A stretch of DNA of 64,000 bases from the NCBI RefSeq assembly GCF_021559775.1, contig NZ_CP056047.1, positions 620,001 to 684,000 on the forward strand, in the 5' to 3' direction. The notes under the pieces were generated by a model. That model had not been told where the DNA came from and did not search any database. It saw only the letters and a program-made list of their open reading frames with translations. Shown piece by piece: positions 45,301 to 53,172 of this stretch. The stretch's first letter is position 1. Each line of letters opens with the position of its first letter. The position numbers and the translations under genes are program-made. Source of the stretch: Gillisella vitis (GTDB lineage Bacteria; Pseudomonadota; Alphaproteobacteria; Rhizobiales; Rhizobiaceae).

Positions 45301-45510
45301 GATCCGGTCGGTGATCTGCTGGGTGACTTCCTGGGCGGAGGCGCCGGGCCATTGGGCCTGAATCACCATGGTCTTGATGGTGAAGGACGGGTCTTCTTCA
45401 CGCCCAAGGCCGATATAAGCGAGCACGCCGGCCAGCGAAAACACCATCATGAAATACCAGACGAGGGAACGATGTTCGAGCGCCCAGTCCGACAGGTTAA
45501 ATTTCTTCAC
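42400..45510 (-). CDS. RND efflux transporter permease
   Basis: A 1036-residue permease with the RND layout: helix 1 at residues 14-34, a large periplasmic loop, a helix bundle in 330-530, a second loop, and a helix bundle in 860-1010. The proton-relay aspartates are Asp403-Asp404 in ALGLLVDDAMIAVEMM. The loops contain GREEDPSFTIKTMVIQAQWPGAS, typical of the subfamily that includes NolGHI and VmeI-type pumps. It exports drugs or metabolites from the periplasm with two adaptors and an outer-membrane channel that is not encoded here. The adaptor gene upstream overlaps by 4 bp. Confidence 0.93.
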   Translation of the reverse strand: MKKFNLSDWALEHRSLVWYFMMVFSLAGVLAYIGLGREEDPSFTIKTMVIQAQWPGASAQEVTQQITDRIEKKLQELESLDYTRSITTAGQTIVFVNLLDTTKARDVPATWLRVRNMVQDVQGDFPSGVVGPFYNDRFGDVYGNIYAFTSDGLTHRQLRDLVESARTKLLTVPNIGKVDIVGTQDEAIYLEFSTRKIAALGIDQSAIIATLQAQNAVTQSGFIDAGPERIALRVGGRFISEDSLRSINLKVNDRFFPLTDVATISRGYADPPTSMFRVNGKPAIGLAIGMKAGANLVNFGKALDKTMAGVIQDLPVGVSVDRVADQPAVVEEAVSSFTHALFEAIVIVLAISFISLGLRAGLVVAISIPLVLAITFLFMQYAGISLQRISLGALIIALGLLVDDAMIAVEMMVARLEVGDSLRKAATHVYTSTAFPMLTGTLVTVASFIPVGLNNSNAGEFTFSLFVVIAVSLVVSWVVAVLFTPLLGVTMLPKTMKKHADHKGWFARLFASMLHFCLRWRWLTIVATIGAFALSLYGMTHVQQQFFPSSDRPELIVDWNLPQNSSIDETNRQMAKFEQEQLANNPDIDHWSTYVGRGAPRFILSFDVQPDDITFGQMIIVTKGLDVRDKLRQQFQAYLSQTFPGTDAYVKLLDIGPPVGKPVQYRVSGPDIQKVRDYAGKLAAIVGTHPLLTNIAFNWYEPARVLKVDVLQDKARQLGVTSEDIAQTLNRVVEGSTVTKVRDDIYLIDVVSRAEKKDRGSVETLVDLQLPSSNGQSIPLSSVATFHYELEQPTIWRRDRMPTITIEAAVNGPTQPATIVTALSGKVTEFAKALPAGYAVNIGGAVEESNKSQGPIIQVAPLMLFIMATLLMIQLQSFHRLFLVFSVAPLALVGVVIALLTSNAPLGFVALLGVLALIGILIRNSVILVVQIEDLRKSGVAAFAAVVEATEHRMRPIMLTAAAATLALIPISRQIFWGPMAFAMMGGIVVGTVLTLLFLPALYITWFRIKPEKNPAHDKHVPDAHAPDNNAIGAEK

Positions 45511-46601
45511 GGGCGCGGCTCCTCATCGGTCTTGATCTTTTGTCCCTCGGCAAGCTGGTTGGCGCCGGCGACGGCAACCTGCTCGCCTTCCTTCAATCCG
45601 GACAGGACCTTCACCCGGTTGCCGTCTGTGGTGGCGTCATCAAGGACGACCTTGCGCAGGGCGACCGTGGCATTGGCCCGATCGATCACCCAGACGCCGG
45701 TTGCGCCGTCTTTCCTGAGGATGGCGGTCAACGGCAGCAGGATGACGCCGTCCTCTTCATCACGGCTTGCGGTCGCGGTCACCACGGCGCCGAGACGAAA
45801 CACCTCGGGAGCGTCGTTGATGGCGATTTTCAGCCGGTGGGTGCGGGTTTCCGCATCGGCTTCCGGGCCGATTTCGCGCAGCGTGCCGATGGCCTGCTTG
45901 GTGGGATCGAGCTGTAGCGCCACGTTGAACTTCGTGCCTTCCTTCAGCGCGCCGATCCGTCCTTCCGGGACATCGACGATCACGTCACGCTGGTCCAGCC
46001 GCGCGACTTTCATCACCGTCTGCCCGGCGGTCACCGTCTGGCCGACTTCGACGGACACTGACGTGACGACACCGTCAAATTCCGCCTGAAGCCGCGCATA
46101 CCCCAATTGCTCGCGGGCCTTGTCCAGCTTGGCATTTGCCTGGTCGAGACTTGCCTGGGCCGATTTCAGGCCCTGTTCGGCCACTTCGAAATCAGCGACG
46201 CTGCCGGCATTGATGGTGGCGAGCGTGCGCCGGCGCTTTTCGGTGATCTGCGCATTCTCAAAGGCCGCCTGGGCATTGCGCAGGTCGGCCTCGGCGCTGT
46301 TGACGGCAAATTGCAGCGCCAGCGGATCGATTTCGGCAACCACGTCGCCCTTGTGAACGAGATCGCCGACTTCGGCCTTGCGCAGGATCACCCGGCCGAG
46401 CGTGCGGAAGGCAAGATCGGTTTCGACCCGCGCCTGGACCACGCCGGCAAAGCTGACCCCCGACAGGCGTTCGGCCTTGACGGTCATCGAGCGGACAGGA
46501 CGTGGCCCGGTGGCCTGCTGGTCGTCCTCCTGGCTGCAACCGGCGGCGAGCGTCAGGGCAAGCAGAAAGGGAAGGGTGATGATTGGACGGTAGAGGCGCA
46601 T
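45507..46601 (-). CDS. RND efflux periplasmic adaptor (lipoprotein), proximal to the permease
   Basis: A 364-residue membrane-fusion protein with a lipobox (FLLALTLAAGCSQ, Cys22). VIDLVHKGDVVAEIDPLALQ-type lipoyl sequence (here EVGDLVHKGDVVAEID), a long coiled-coil hairpin (about 95-165), and AEFDGVVTSVSVEVGQTV in the second lipoyl half are visible. The C-terminal beta-barrel has LDPTKQAIGTLREIGPEAD. It links the permease with the outer-membrane channel. Gene order is adaptor 2, this adaptor, permease, hydrolase. Confidence 0.9.
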   Translation of the reverse strand: MRLYRPIITLPFLLALTLAAGCSQEDDQQATGPRPVRSMTVKAERLSGVSFAGVVQARVETDLAFRTLGRVILRKAEVGDLVHKGDVVAEIDPLALQFAVNSAEADLRNAQAAFENAQITEKRRRTLATINAGSVADFEVAEQGLKSAQASLDQANAKLDKAREQLGYARLQAEFDGVVTSVSVEVGQTVTAGQTVMKVARLDQRDVIVDVPEGRIGALKEGTKFNVALQLDPTKQAIGTLREIGPEADAETRTHRLKIAINDAPEVFRLGAVVTATASRDEEDGVILLPLTAILRKDGATGVWVIDRANATVALRKVVLDDATTDGNRVKVLSGLKEGEQVAVAGANQLAEGQKIKTDEEPRP

Positions 46602-46602
46602 G

Positions 46603-47676
46603 TCACTTTTCCTTAAAGGCCACGACCTGGCCGTCCGTCAGAAACTTGCCGCCGTCGGTGACGATGATGTCCCCGGGCGCGACGCCGGATGCCACCACGA
46701 AATCGCCGACGCGGTAGCGGGCAATGTCGATTTTGCGCAGCCTGACGGAGCTGTCGGCGGTGTTGACCGCCCAGACGGCGGGCTGGCCATTGGCCGAGGC
46801 CATGGCGCTCCAGGGGAGCACGATGCCCTGCTGCGGCTGAGCGCGGAACCGTCCGACGACAGTCGTGCCGAGCGACCATTGCGTGTCCGCGGGCAGGGCG
46901 ACCTTGATACGGATGGTGCCGGCGCTGGTGTCGATGGCCGGAGAGACTTCGCGGATCTTGCCGTCCTGGGGATTGGCGCGGCCGCCGATCGGCGAGACCT
47001 CGACGGTATCGGACGGCGCACCTTCCAGGAAAAACGCTTCGAACATATCGAATACGGCATCGCGCGGTCCGTCATGGGCAAGCGTCAGGGCCGCCTGCGC
47101 CGCCGAAACCACCTGTCCCACCTCGATGCTGCGCGAGGTAATGATGCCGTCGGCATCGGCCTTCAACTCCGTATAGGTCATCGCATCCTGGGCGGTGGCC
47201 AGATTGGCCTGCGCGGTTTGCAGCGAGCCTTGAGCCGTGGCGAGATCCTCGCGGGCCTGGTCGAAGGTGGATTGGGCAATGGTGTTGGTCTGGATCAGTA
47301 CCTTGTAGCGGTCGAAGGCCAATTTCTTTTGGCGCATCGTTGCCTGGGCCGATTCCAGCCCGGCCTGGGCAACGGCGATATCAGCCTTCTGCTCGGTATT
47401 GTCGAGGAGTGCCAGGACGTCGCCCGCCTTGACCCGGTCGCCGACATCGACATGCCGCTCGATCACCCGGCCTGCGGTACGGAACGACAGGTCGGACTGC
47501 ACCCGCGCTTTCACCGATCCGGAGATTTCCACCGAGGGCTGGTATTGCGCGGTTTGGGCCTTGGTCACCGTGACACTGCGCGGTGAAGACTGGCTCTCGG
47601 TCTTTTCATTGCAGCCTGCCAGACACAAAGCGAGCAGGACGCAAGCCAGTCCGGATAAAGTCGTTTGTAACCGCAC
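46603..47676 (-). CDS. RND efflux periplasmic adaptor (lipoprotein), first gene of the operon
   Basis: A 357-residue adaptor with a lipobox (LLALCLAGCNE, Cys22), lipoyl half-motifs around HVDVGDRVKAGDVLALLD and ELKADADGIITSRSIEVGQVV, and a coiled-coil hairpin. It is a paralogue of the next gene and lies one base upstream of it. Two adaptors in tandem are known for pumps such as MdtABC-related and VmeI-type systems, where they may form a heterohexamer. It is divergent from the TetR gene. Confidence 0.9.
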   Translation of the reverse strand: MRLQTTLSGLACVLLALCLAGCNEKTESQSSPRSVTVTKAQTAQYQPSVEISGSVKARVQSDLSFRTAGRVIERHVDVGDRVKAGDVLALLDNTEQKADIAVAQAGLESAQATMRQKKLAFDRYKVLIQTNTIAQSTFDQAREDLATAQGSLQTAQANLATAQDAMTYTELKADADGIITSRSIEVGQVVSAAQAALTLAHDGPRDAVFDMFEAFFLEGAPSDTVEVSPIGGRANPQDGKIREVSPAIDTSAGTIRIKVALPADTQWSLGTTVVGRFRAQPQQGIVLPWSAMASANGQPAVWAVNTADSSVRLRKIDIARYRVGDFVVASGVAPGDIIVTDGGKFLTDGQVVAFKEK

Positions 47677-47725
47677 TGTGAGGTCCCCACCATTGCATTC
47701 ACGGGTCGTTTCGAGTAGATATCAA

Positions 47726-47743
47726 TGACTGTACGGTTAGTCA
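47726..47743. promoter_or_regulatory. Candidate operator for the TetR regulator of the RND operon
   Basis: TGACT at 47726-47730 and AGTCA at 47739-47743 form an inverted repeat with the 8-nt centre GTACGGTT. It lies 50 bp upstream of the first adaptor start (47676) and about 113 bp before the TetR start. The spacing and half-site fit known TetR-type operators for RND pumps. Confidence 0.5.
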
Positions 47744-47855
47744 ATATAGTTGCCGGAGCGATAGTTACCGGTATAGGAATTGAAAGCGTAATGCGGGTGC
47801 TTTCGCTCCGTCGCCTCACGCAAGTCCGCTCGCTCAAACCTCAAGGAAAATGGTC

Positions 47856-48488
47856 ATGGCAAAGCGATTGAAAACGATCAGCCGGGCCGAGCAGAAAGCG
47901 AGGCGCCCGCAGGAAATATTGGAAGCTGCATTTGAAGAGTTTCTGGACAAAGGTTTTTCTGCGACGCGTGTGGAAGATGTAGCTCTGCGGCTCGGCATTA
48001 CAAAGGGCACGGTTTATCTTTATTTTCCGTCAAAAGAGGTGTTGTTCGAGGAGAGCATCCGGCAGATGTCGCTGCCGTTGTCCCAATTGCGTGCTTCTGC
48101 TGAAACACTGGAGGGCAGCTATGCCGAACGATTGAGGCAGATGATCGGCATGGCCTATGAGATGATCGCTGGTGATTGCAAGTGTAGCGAACTCCTGCGT
48201 CTGACGGTGAGTGAGGGGACCCGCTTTCCCCATATTGTAGACAGGCATTACGACGAATTCGTTGCGCCTCTGTTGAAAACGGTCTGCATGCTGGTGGAGG
48301 GGGGCGTCGCTGCCGGCGAATTTTTGCCAGGCCCGGCCGTTTCCGCTCCCGATGTTCTGATTGGGCCGGTCATCCACTTCAATCTCTGGTCAATCCTGTT
48401 TGCGCAACGCAGACCACTTGACCAAAAGGCCTACATGGAAGCCCATATCGATATGGTGATGCAGACCCTGATGCGCGGCAAGGGCTAA
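47856..48488 (+). CDS. TetR family regulator of the RND efflux operon
   Basis: About 210 residues. The HTH (about 15-60) is ILEAAFEEFLDKGFSATRVEDVALRLGITKGTVYLYFPSKEVLF. The ligand-binding domain includes the C-terminal TetR_C_33-like helices with DVLIGPVIHFNLWSILF. ATG at 47850 and 47856 are both in frame; AAGGAAA sits better before the second (MAKRLKT). As the divergent neighbour of the adaptor gene, it is the likely repressor, acting at the dyad at 47726-47743. Confidence 0.88.
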   Translation: MAKRLKTISRAEQKARRPQEILEAAFEEFLDKGFSATRVEDVALRLGITKGTVYLYFPSKEVLFEESIRQMSLPLSQLRASAETLEGSYAERLRQMIGMAYEMIAGDCKCSELLRLTVSEGTRFPHIVDRHYDEFVAPLLKTVCMLVEGGVAAGEFLPGPAVSAPDVLIGPVIHFNLWSILFAQRRPLDQKAYMEAHIDMVMQTLMRGKG

Positions 48489-48549
48489 TAATCCCGACTG
48501 CCCCGATGAATGCCTTTCTTTCCGTCAATCCTGTCTATAGAAAAGCGGG

Positions 48550-48906
48550 ATGCGCCTTCGCTCCGATATTTTCGTCGCCGCCATCATCCGCCGTGTGTTT
48601 TCCGCCGGCGGCTTTGCCGCTGTGGAGCGTAAGGGCATGGACCAAGCCGGCGCCATCTTCCTGCGCCAGCGGTTTCGCGATGGCCTGGAAAGTCTTTATG
48701 CTCCAGCCCCGCAAAGCCTGATTGAAGACGATGATGCCGAAATGTCAGGCGACCGTCGTTTCGAGCGCCGCCTGGACAGGGTCGATGCCAGCGAGGTTGC
48801 GGCCCTGATGGAGCGCGAGCGCCGTTTTGACCCGGATCTATGGCTGGTGGAAATCGAGATCGACCAGTTGGATGGTCTTTTGTCGCTCGTTGGCGAAAGA
48901 AGCTGA
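48550..48906 (+). CDS. DUF1491 family protein
   Basis: 118 residues matching the DUF1491 family of alphaproteobacteria: MRLRSDIFVAAIIRRVFSAGGFAAVERKG, GAIFLRQRF, and RVDASEVAALMERERRFDPDLWLVEIE. Function unknown; it has no signal peptide and probably is cytosolic. The frame is open from 48506, but ATG at 48550 begins the conserved domain. It lies downstream of the TetR gene on the same strand, 61 bp away. Confidence 0.8.
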   Translation: MRLRSDIFVAAIIRRVFSAGGFAAVERKGMDQAGAIFLRQRFRDGLESLYAPAPQSLIEDDDAEMSGDRRFERRLDRVDASEVAALMERERRFDPDLWLVEIEIDQLDGLLSLVGERS

Positions 48907-48942
48907 AGGGCGGCCAGGCTTATTGCTGCCCTCTGTCTTTTC

Positions 48943-48966
48943 AGGAAAATCGGGTTCCATTTTTCA
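48943..48966. repeat. Diverged intergenic repeat core
   Basis: AGGAAAATCGGGTTCCATTTTTC is a diverged copy of the AAACCGGTTTCCACTTTTC core. It lies between the DUF1491 stop and the convergent DUF2336 gene. Confidence 0.4.
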
Positions 48967-48977
48967 CGGACATAGTC

Positions 48978-50024
48978 TCAACGCGAAGCCGACACCGCCA
49001 CTGGTTGGACGTCGCTCTGACTGCTTTGATAGGTATAGCGGTCGGCCCTCAGCCATGCATCAATGCGCTTTTCGCAGTCTCTGCCGTCGAGCGCCGCGAT
49101 CAGTCTGGCGACGCGCGGTTCGCCCTGCTGCAATTGGTTGAGATGCGGGTAGAGGCGGGTCAGTATGAAAATCATGTCGGGAATGGCCATGGCAAGGCCG
49201 GTCAGCGTCGTGGCCAGCTGCTGGCCGGAGGTGTCGAGCAGGATACGCTCGGCCAGCCAGCGGCTTGAAGACAGCGCATCGGCCAAGGCCGTGGCGAAGC
49301 TGCCTGCTTCGTTTTCACGGGCAAACCGCACCAGCAGAGCCGCCTGCACGGAACTGAGGTTGCGTCGACCCAGGCGATCATGCTCCTGGCGGTTGAGGTG
49401 ACGATCCAGCGCCTTCAAGGTCTGGCGCAAGGCTTCCTCGCGTTGTGCCCTTGTAGAATTGTATGTCGGATCCTGTTCCTGCTTCTCTACGGAGAGCTGA
49501 TCTGGATTCTGCGCCACCGTCTGTTCTTCCGCCGCATCCTCAGGGTCGATAGCGGGCATGTTTTCGGGTTCGGCACCCGCGTCGGACCTCAGGCGAATGG
49601 GGCGGGGCGGTGCTTCCATCATGTCCTGGACAATATCCTCGTTGTCCACGTGCTGGGCGTGCTCGGGCAGAGGGTCGATGAAGCGCAGGCCTGCCAGTGC
49701 ATCGATGACGGCGGGCGACAAAGCCTCGCGGCGCACGATGGTGCGGGCGTGGTGTATGCCCTGGGTGCAGGCGATGGTGATGAGCAATTCATCCGACAGA
49801 CAGGGCGAGGCGATCAGGAATGGCGCGGCAATGGCGAGCGGCTGACTGGCGATGAAGAATGCCACAGCTTCCGGCACATTGGGCGATTGCGATAGCGCCG
49901 CCACGGCGTCGCGCCGGGCCTCTTCGGAGGAGTATTGAAACAAGGGCTGGAACAGCAGGGCAAACTGCCGGAGATCGGCCTTGCGGGGATGTTCGAGGCT
50001 TTCGAAACTGGAAACGGTGGCCAT
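48978..50024 (-). CDS. DUF2336 domain protein
   Basis: About 348 residues, mostly alpha-helical HEAT-like repeats. The N-terminal half (LRQFALLFQPLFQYSSEEARRDAVAALSQSPNVPEAVAFFIASQPLAIAAPFL, CLSDELLITIA, HARTIVRREALSPAVIDALAG) is the DUF2336 pattern found in alphaproteobacteria. A charged Glu-rich stretch (about 175-215) separates it from a second helical region. Function unknown; no signal peptide. GAAGGACG upstream of the ATG at 50024 supports the start; the frame is open to 50087. A CtrA-like box lies about 120 bp upstream, hinting at cell-cycle control. Confidence 0.72.
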   Translation of the reverse strand: MATVSSFESLEHPRKADLRQFALLFQPLFQYSSEEARRDAVAALSQSPNVPEAVAFFIASQPLAIAAPFLIASPCLSDELLITIACTQGIHHARTIVRREALSPAVIDALAGLRFIDPLPEHAQHVDNEDIVQDMMEAPPRPIRLRSDAGAEPENMPAIDPEDAAEEQTVAQNPDQLSVEKQEQDPTYNSTRAQREEALRQTLKALDRHLNRQEHDRLGRRNLSSVQAALLVRFARENEAGSFATALADALSSSRWLAERILLDTSGQQLATTLTGLAMAIPDMIFILTRLYPHLNQLQQGEPRVARLIAALDGRDCEKRIDAWLRADRYTYQSSQSDVQPVAVSASR

Positions 50025-50139
50025 TAAAACCACGTCCTTCTTGCGGCCGATCCTCGGATTTTCCAACGCCCGAAATTGATGATCCACGACATTACCCGTC
50101 CCAACGCAATACCAATTCGGTCAAAATAGACGGTAATCG

Positions 50140-50154
50140 TTAGCAAGCTGTTAA
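50140..50154. promoter_or_regulatory. CtrA-like box upstream of the DUF2336 gene
   Basis: TTAG-CAAGCTG-TTAA matches the CtrA consensus TTAA-N7-TTAA with one change. It lies 116-130 bp upstream of the start at 50024, within a 425-bp gene-free gap (50025-50449) in which no other signal was seen. Confidence 0.45.
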
Positions 50155-50449
50155 CCATCGACAGTGTTTAATAAGGAAACTTTGATAAAGCAGCATATCC
50201 TTGCGTGAGCGTTGCAGCGGCATCGCTTTTACTCGGAAATGTCAGCAAGGGTTCCCGGAAAACGGGAAGCTCTTCAGTATAAAAGCAACTTTTCATGAGG
50301 ATGGCTGTTTACCCCTCATGTCTGGAGAAAAGCGCAGAATGCCTGTCTTTGCTGCCCAAAACAGCAAGGCTGGATGTGCTGGCCCCTTTGCCGGGGCAGG
50401 ATGAAATCGATCTCTTCATCCGTCTCATCTACCCCAAATGGAGACGAGC

Positions 50450-50638
50450 ATGGCTGACATCGTGAAACTGAAAGACCGGCTGGATCAGAAGCCCGTCAAC
50501 CGCACCCCCGCACCGACACAGGCCCGTATCCTGCTGTTTACCGGCGTGCGCTATACCCGCACCGAACCTCTGCTGATCGGCGCCGCCTCGCTCACCGGCA
50601 AGCGGCCAGCGCAGGACATGCATCCCTACGAGGGGTAA
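50450..50638 (+). CDS. Small protein of 62 residues
   Basis: The frame reads MADIVKLKDRLDQKPVNR, then APTQARILLFTGVRYTR and ends DMHPYEG. The composition is ordinary coding sequence, and GGAG at 50440-50443 sits 6 nt before the ATG. It looks like a conserved small cytosolic protein of Rhizobiaceae, but I do not recognise a function. It has no membrane segment or cysteines. Repeats follow its stop. Confidence 0.5.
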   Translation: MADIVKLKDRLDQKPVNRTPAPTQARILLFTGVRYTRTEPLLIGAASLTGKRPAQDMHPYEG

Positions 50639-51279
50639 TACGAGGACTCGCTCAAAATGACTCTTCGTATTCCCTGTGAAAATATCTCAAGCCTCTGATG
50701 CATTTGAGATATTTTCAAGTCGAGGATGCGTAAGCGTCTTCAAGACTTGGTATAAGGCGTGTGTTCCCGTGATGCGGCTCTTCCTCCCCGTGGAGTGAGA
50801 TCGATTGGCTGTTGGCTATTGCGACCAGTGAGGCAATCACATGGATTCAATGTCATTGGCTGAGCTCGGTTGCTTTTCTATGAAGCGCGCAGGGCAATCA
50901 GGAAATCCGGGCCGTTTTTCCAGGCATTCCCCGGAACGCTCTATGGCATCCTTCACGTTATCGACTGTGCAGAAGATGCGCTAATACCGCCAATTCTGTT
51001 GGGTAAGTTTGTTTTTTGGAGCGGACGCGCTTTAAGAGAATACGCAATAGTTGTGCAACCATAGTTTCCCTGAGATGCCTATGTCTGCTTTGTTTAAGAA
51101 TGGTCCAAAAATTTAAAATATGTATTTTATTTTGCAATTCTACCAAAGATTGTTTTGTATGCGATCGTGATATTTGAGTAATAATTCCGCCTACCCCATT
51201 TGGGGGATGTTTAAAGCACCCAAAAATGGTTGATAAACGTTGTTGGAAATAAACAACATTATTTCAAGTGGGGCATTTG
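50639..51279. other. Intergenic region with palindromic repeat
   Basis: About 640 bp. The first 120 bp hold the two-hairpin repeat at 50678-50749. The rest is AT-rich toward 51280 and includes the small dyad CCCC-ATTT-GGGG at 51194-51205, about 75 bp before the next gene. Open frames of about 60 codons here lack ribosome sites. Confidence 0.5.
50678..50749. repeat. Two-hairpin palindromic repeat
   Basis: Hairpin 1: GAAAATATCTCAA (50678-50690) pairs with TTGAGATATTTTC (50704-50716), a perfect 13-bp stem. Hairpin 2: CAAGTC-GAGGATGC (50716-50729) with GCGTCTTC-AAGACTTG (50734-50749), with small bulges and the loop GTAA. The upstream flank AATGACTCTTCGTATTCC also matches the copy at 54502-54520. 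Confidence 0.65.
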
Positions 51280-51705
51280 ATGCATAAAGATACAGAGTCT
51301 GCGCTTGGATATAGTCACGCGGAACAATTGGACCAGAAGAAGACAGAATTGTCTCGAAACAATCGACGGGAAGCCTACGACGAGGATTTGGCGGGCACGC
51401 CCGATCGTGACAGCATGATGTATGCGCCACGGGTGTTTGCAGGAATGGGTGTCGTCTTGCTGGGTTTTGCCATCTATAATTACCAATCGACAGGGCTCAT
51501 CGCGGCCACAATCATCAGGACGGTTGTTGCGGCAATTATTCTTCAAAGCGTCTATTTCATCGCGATTGTCTATCTTGTCATGCGTCGGGTGAAGGCGCGC
51601 CTTGCCACGCTTCAAAACAGTCAAGCCTCCCGTGATGGTCGTACACAAAAGGATCAGTGCGCAGGTCGCGACCTGACGCTTGCCGAGAGGGCGGACAATG
51701 CCTGA
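51280..51705 (+). CDS. SyrA/ExoX-like exopolysaccharide repressor-type membrane protein
   Basis: About 141 residues from the ATG at 51280. The core (about 46-105) starts MMYAPRVFAGMGVVLLGFAIYNYQSTG and has a second helix TVVAAIILQSVYFIAIVYLVMRRVKARL, matching small two-helix membrane proteins of the SyrA/ExoX type. Those modulate exopolysaccharide synthesis in rhizobia. Unlike the usual 70-100-residue members, it has a charged 45-residue N-terminal extension. An internal ATG at 51415 would remove it and give the classical form; the ribosome site at either position is weak. It lies convergent with a LuxR-type gene. Confidence 0.6.
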   Translation: MHKDTESALGYSHAEQLDQKKTELSRNNRREAYDEDLAGTPDRDSMMYAPRVFAGMGVVLLGFAIYNYQSTGLIAATIIRTVVAAIILQSVYFIAIVYLVMRRVKARLATLQNSQASRDGRTQKDQCAGRDLTLAERADNA

Positions 51706-51847
51706 GCCTGGTCTATGCCTGTGAGGTGTGACAGGTATGAAGGGGCTTTTCCGGGCATTGGTGATGCGGAATCAGAATGACAAAGTGCCGACGTCCTTTT
51801 AAAGCGGTTTCCAGTGTCGAAGCCGCACAAAGGAGGATGTAAGACCC

Positions 51848-52945
51848 TCAATCCGCTTCCAGTGAATGAAGCGAAGTCAGAGCGGCAATAAGGTCGGTTT
51901 GCCGGGCCATATCGGTTTTGGCCAGTACGGTTTTTATCTGGCTTCTGGCGGTTTCCAGCTGAATCCCAAGGGCCTGGGCGGCATCGCGCAGAGGCTCTCC
52001 ATCCAGAAGCAGTTTCGTCAAACGCGCCTCGGCGCGCGTTAAATTCATCAGGGATTGGATCATCTCCGAGGTCAGGCCATTGCTACGGCTGAGGGGGACC
52101 AGAATGATGAAAAAGCTGACCGGGCTGAACAATCCGACATTCAACCGGGCGGCGGGAATGAGATAGACGACCGCCGGCGGCAGGCCCGGCTGGCCGGGGC
52201 AGGCGAATTGAGCGCCCTGCATCTCGTCCCGGCTGGCGCCAGCTGCCATACCCGCGGCAAGACTGGCTTCAAAACTTGCCTGTGCTGCGGGATGGAGAAA
52301 GCGCAACTGGTCGAAGGCCGAAATGGCGTATCTTGGATTGCCTGCTTCAAACACCGTATTGCACCCCAGGATCTTGCCTTTGGCGGTCAGTGCGGCGGTG
52401 GGCAGCCGCGCCAGCTGCAATGCCCGCAGACTGTTGTCGACCGCCTTGAATTCAAGCTGGGAGGCAAGGATCAGGCTGCGACGCAGGTCCCGGCCGACAC
52501 TGTTGAGAAGATCAAGATGTTTTTCTTCGATGGGACCGCTATCACGCTTTCGTTCAATCGAGATTGCAATGATTTTCTCCTGCGGAAGATCGAAGCTGAC
52601 GCCAGCGGCAAAGCCAAAGCCGCGCGGCCAGAGAAAATCCCGGTAAAGTGGCTCATCGCGCATCTGCTCATGCGAAAACTGATCGACATCGCTGATGAAT
52701 TTCGACTTGCTGGCGCTCAGCAGCGCTTTGGTGCGAATATTGTCGGCAGTCCAGCCCTGTTTGAAAAAATCAGAATAAAGCTCGCGCACCCCTGGCGTCG
52801 TGATCAAGGGCATGAGCTCGTCGGAGATATTGACAAGCAGGGCGCCTTCCGCGCCGACAAGATGCGCCAAGCGGTCCAGCGCATTTTCCCAGGCCGCCGG
52901 TTCAGCGGCCGCTTCGTAAATGCAATCTATGATAGTTTCCGGCAT
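51848..52945 (-). CDS. LuxR family transcriptional regulator
   Basis: About 365 residues. The C-terminal 65 residues form a LuxR-type HTH (LTRAEARLTKLLLDGEPLRDAAQALGIQLETARSQIKTVLAKTDM). The upstream part (about 1-290) is a PAS/GAF-like sensory region with no autoinducer-binding signature, as in the numerous rhizobial solo LuxR-type regulators of unknown ligand. GAGA 5 nt before the ATG at 52945 (MPETIIDCIYE) supports that start over 52981. The 230 bp upstream are very AT-rich. The target may be the convergent SyrA/ExoX-like gene, by proximity only. Confidence 0.8.
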   Translation of the reverse strand: MPETIIDCIYEAAAEPAAWENALDRLAHLVGAEGALLVNISDELMPLITTPGVRELYSDFFKQGWTADNIRTKALLSASKSKFISDVDQFSHEQMRDEPLYRDFLWPRGFGFAAGVSFDLPQEKIIAISIERKRDSGPIEEKHLDLLNSVGRDLRRSLILASQLEFKAVDNSLRALQLARLPTAALTAKGKILGCNTVFEAGNPRYAISAFDQLRFLHPAAQASFEASLAAGMAAGASRDEMQGAQFACPGQPGLPPAVVYLIPAARLNVGLFSPVSFFIILVPLSRSNGLTSEMIQSLMNLTRAEARLTKLLLDGEPLRDAAQALGIQLETARSQIKTVLAKTDMARQTDLIAALTSLHSLEAD

Positions 52946-53172
52946 AGCAATCTCACATATTAATATTGCTATGTTTAGCAAACATGTCTTTCTGAAGCAA
53001 TGCCAGTCAATTTACTGAATAACATTATCAGATTTTAAGTCGAAAAACAAAATAATTGAATATTTTAATTTTTTATCGCTTGGAAAGAAGAAAATTTTAG
53101 ATTTAATTGAATGTTATAAAGAAAACATGCGCGCCAAAGTGTTGTCGCTCTTTGTTCGATTGCGAAAATACT

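Noticed and set aside
44227..46089. 620-codon plus-strand open frame
   Set aside because: Antisense of the RND permease and adaptor genes; the sense products match conserved families end to end.
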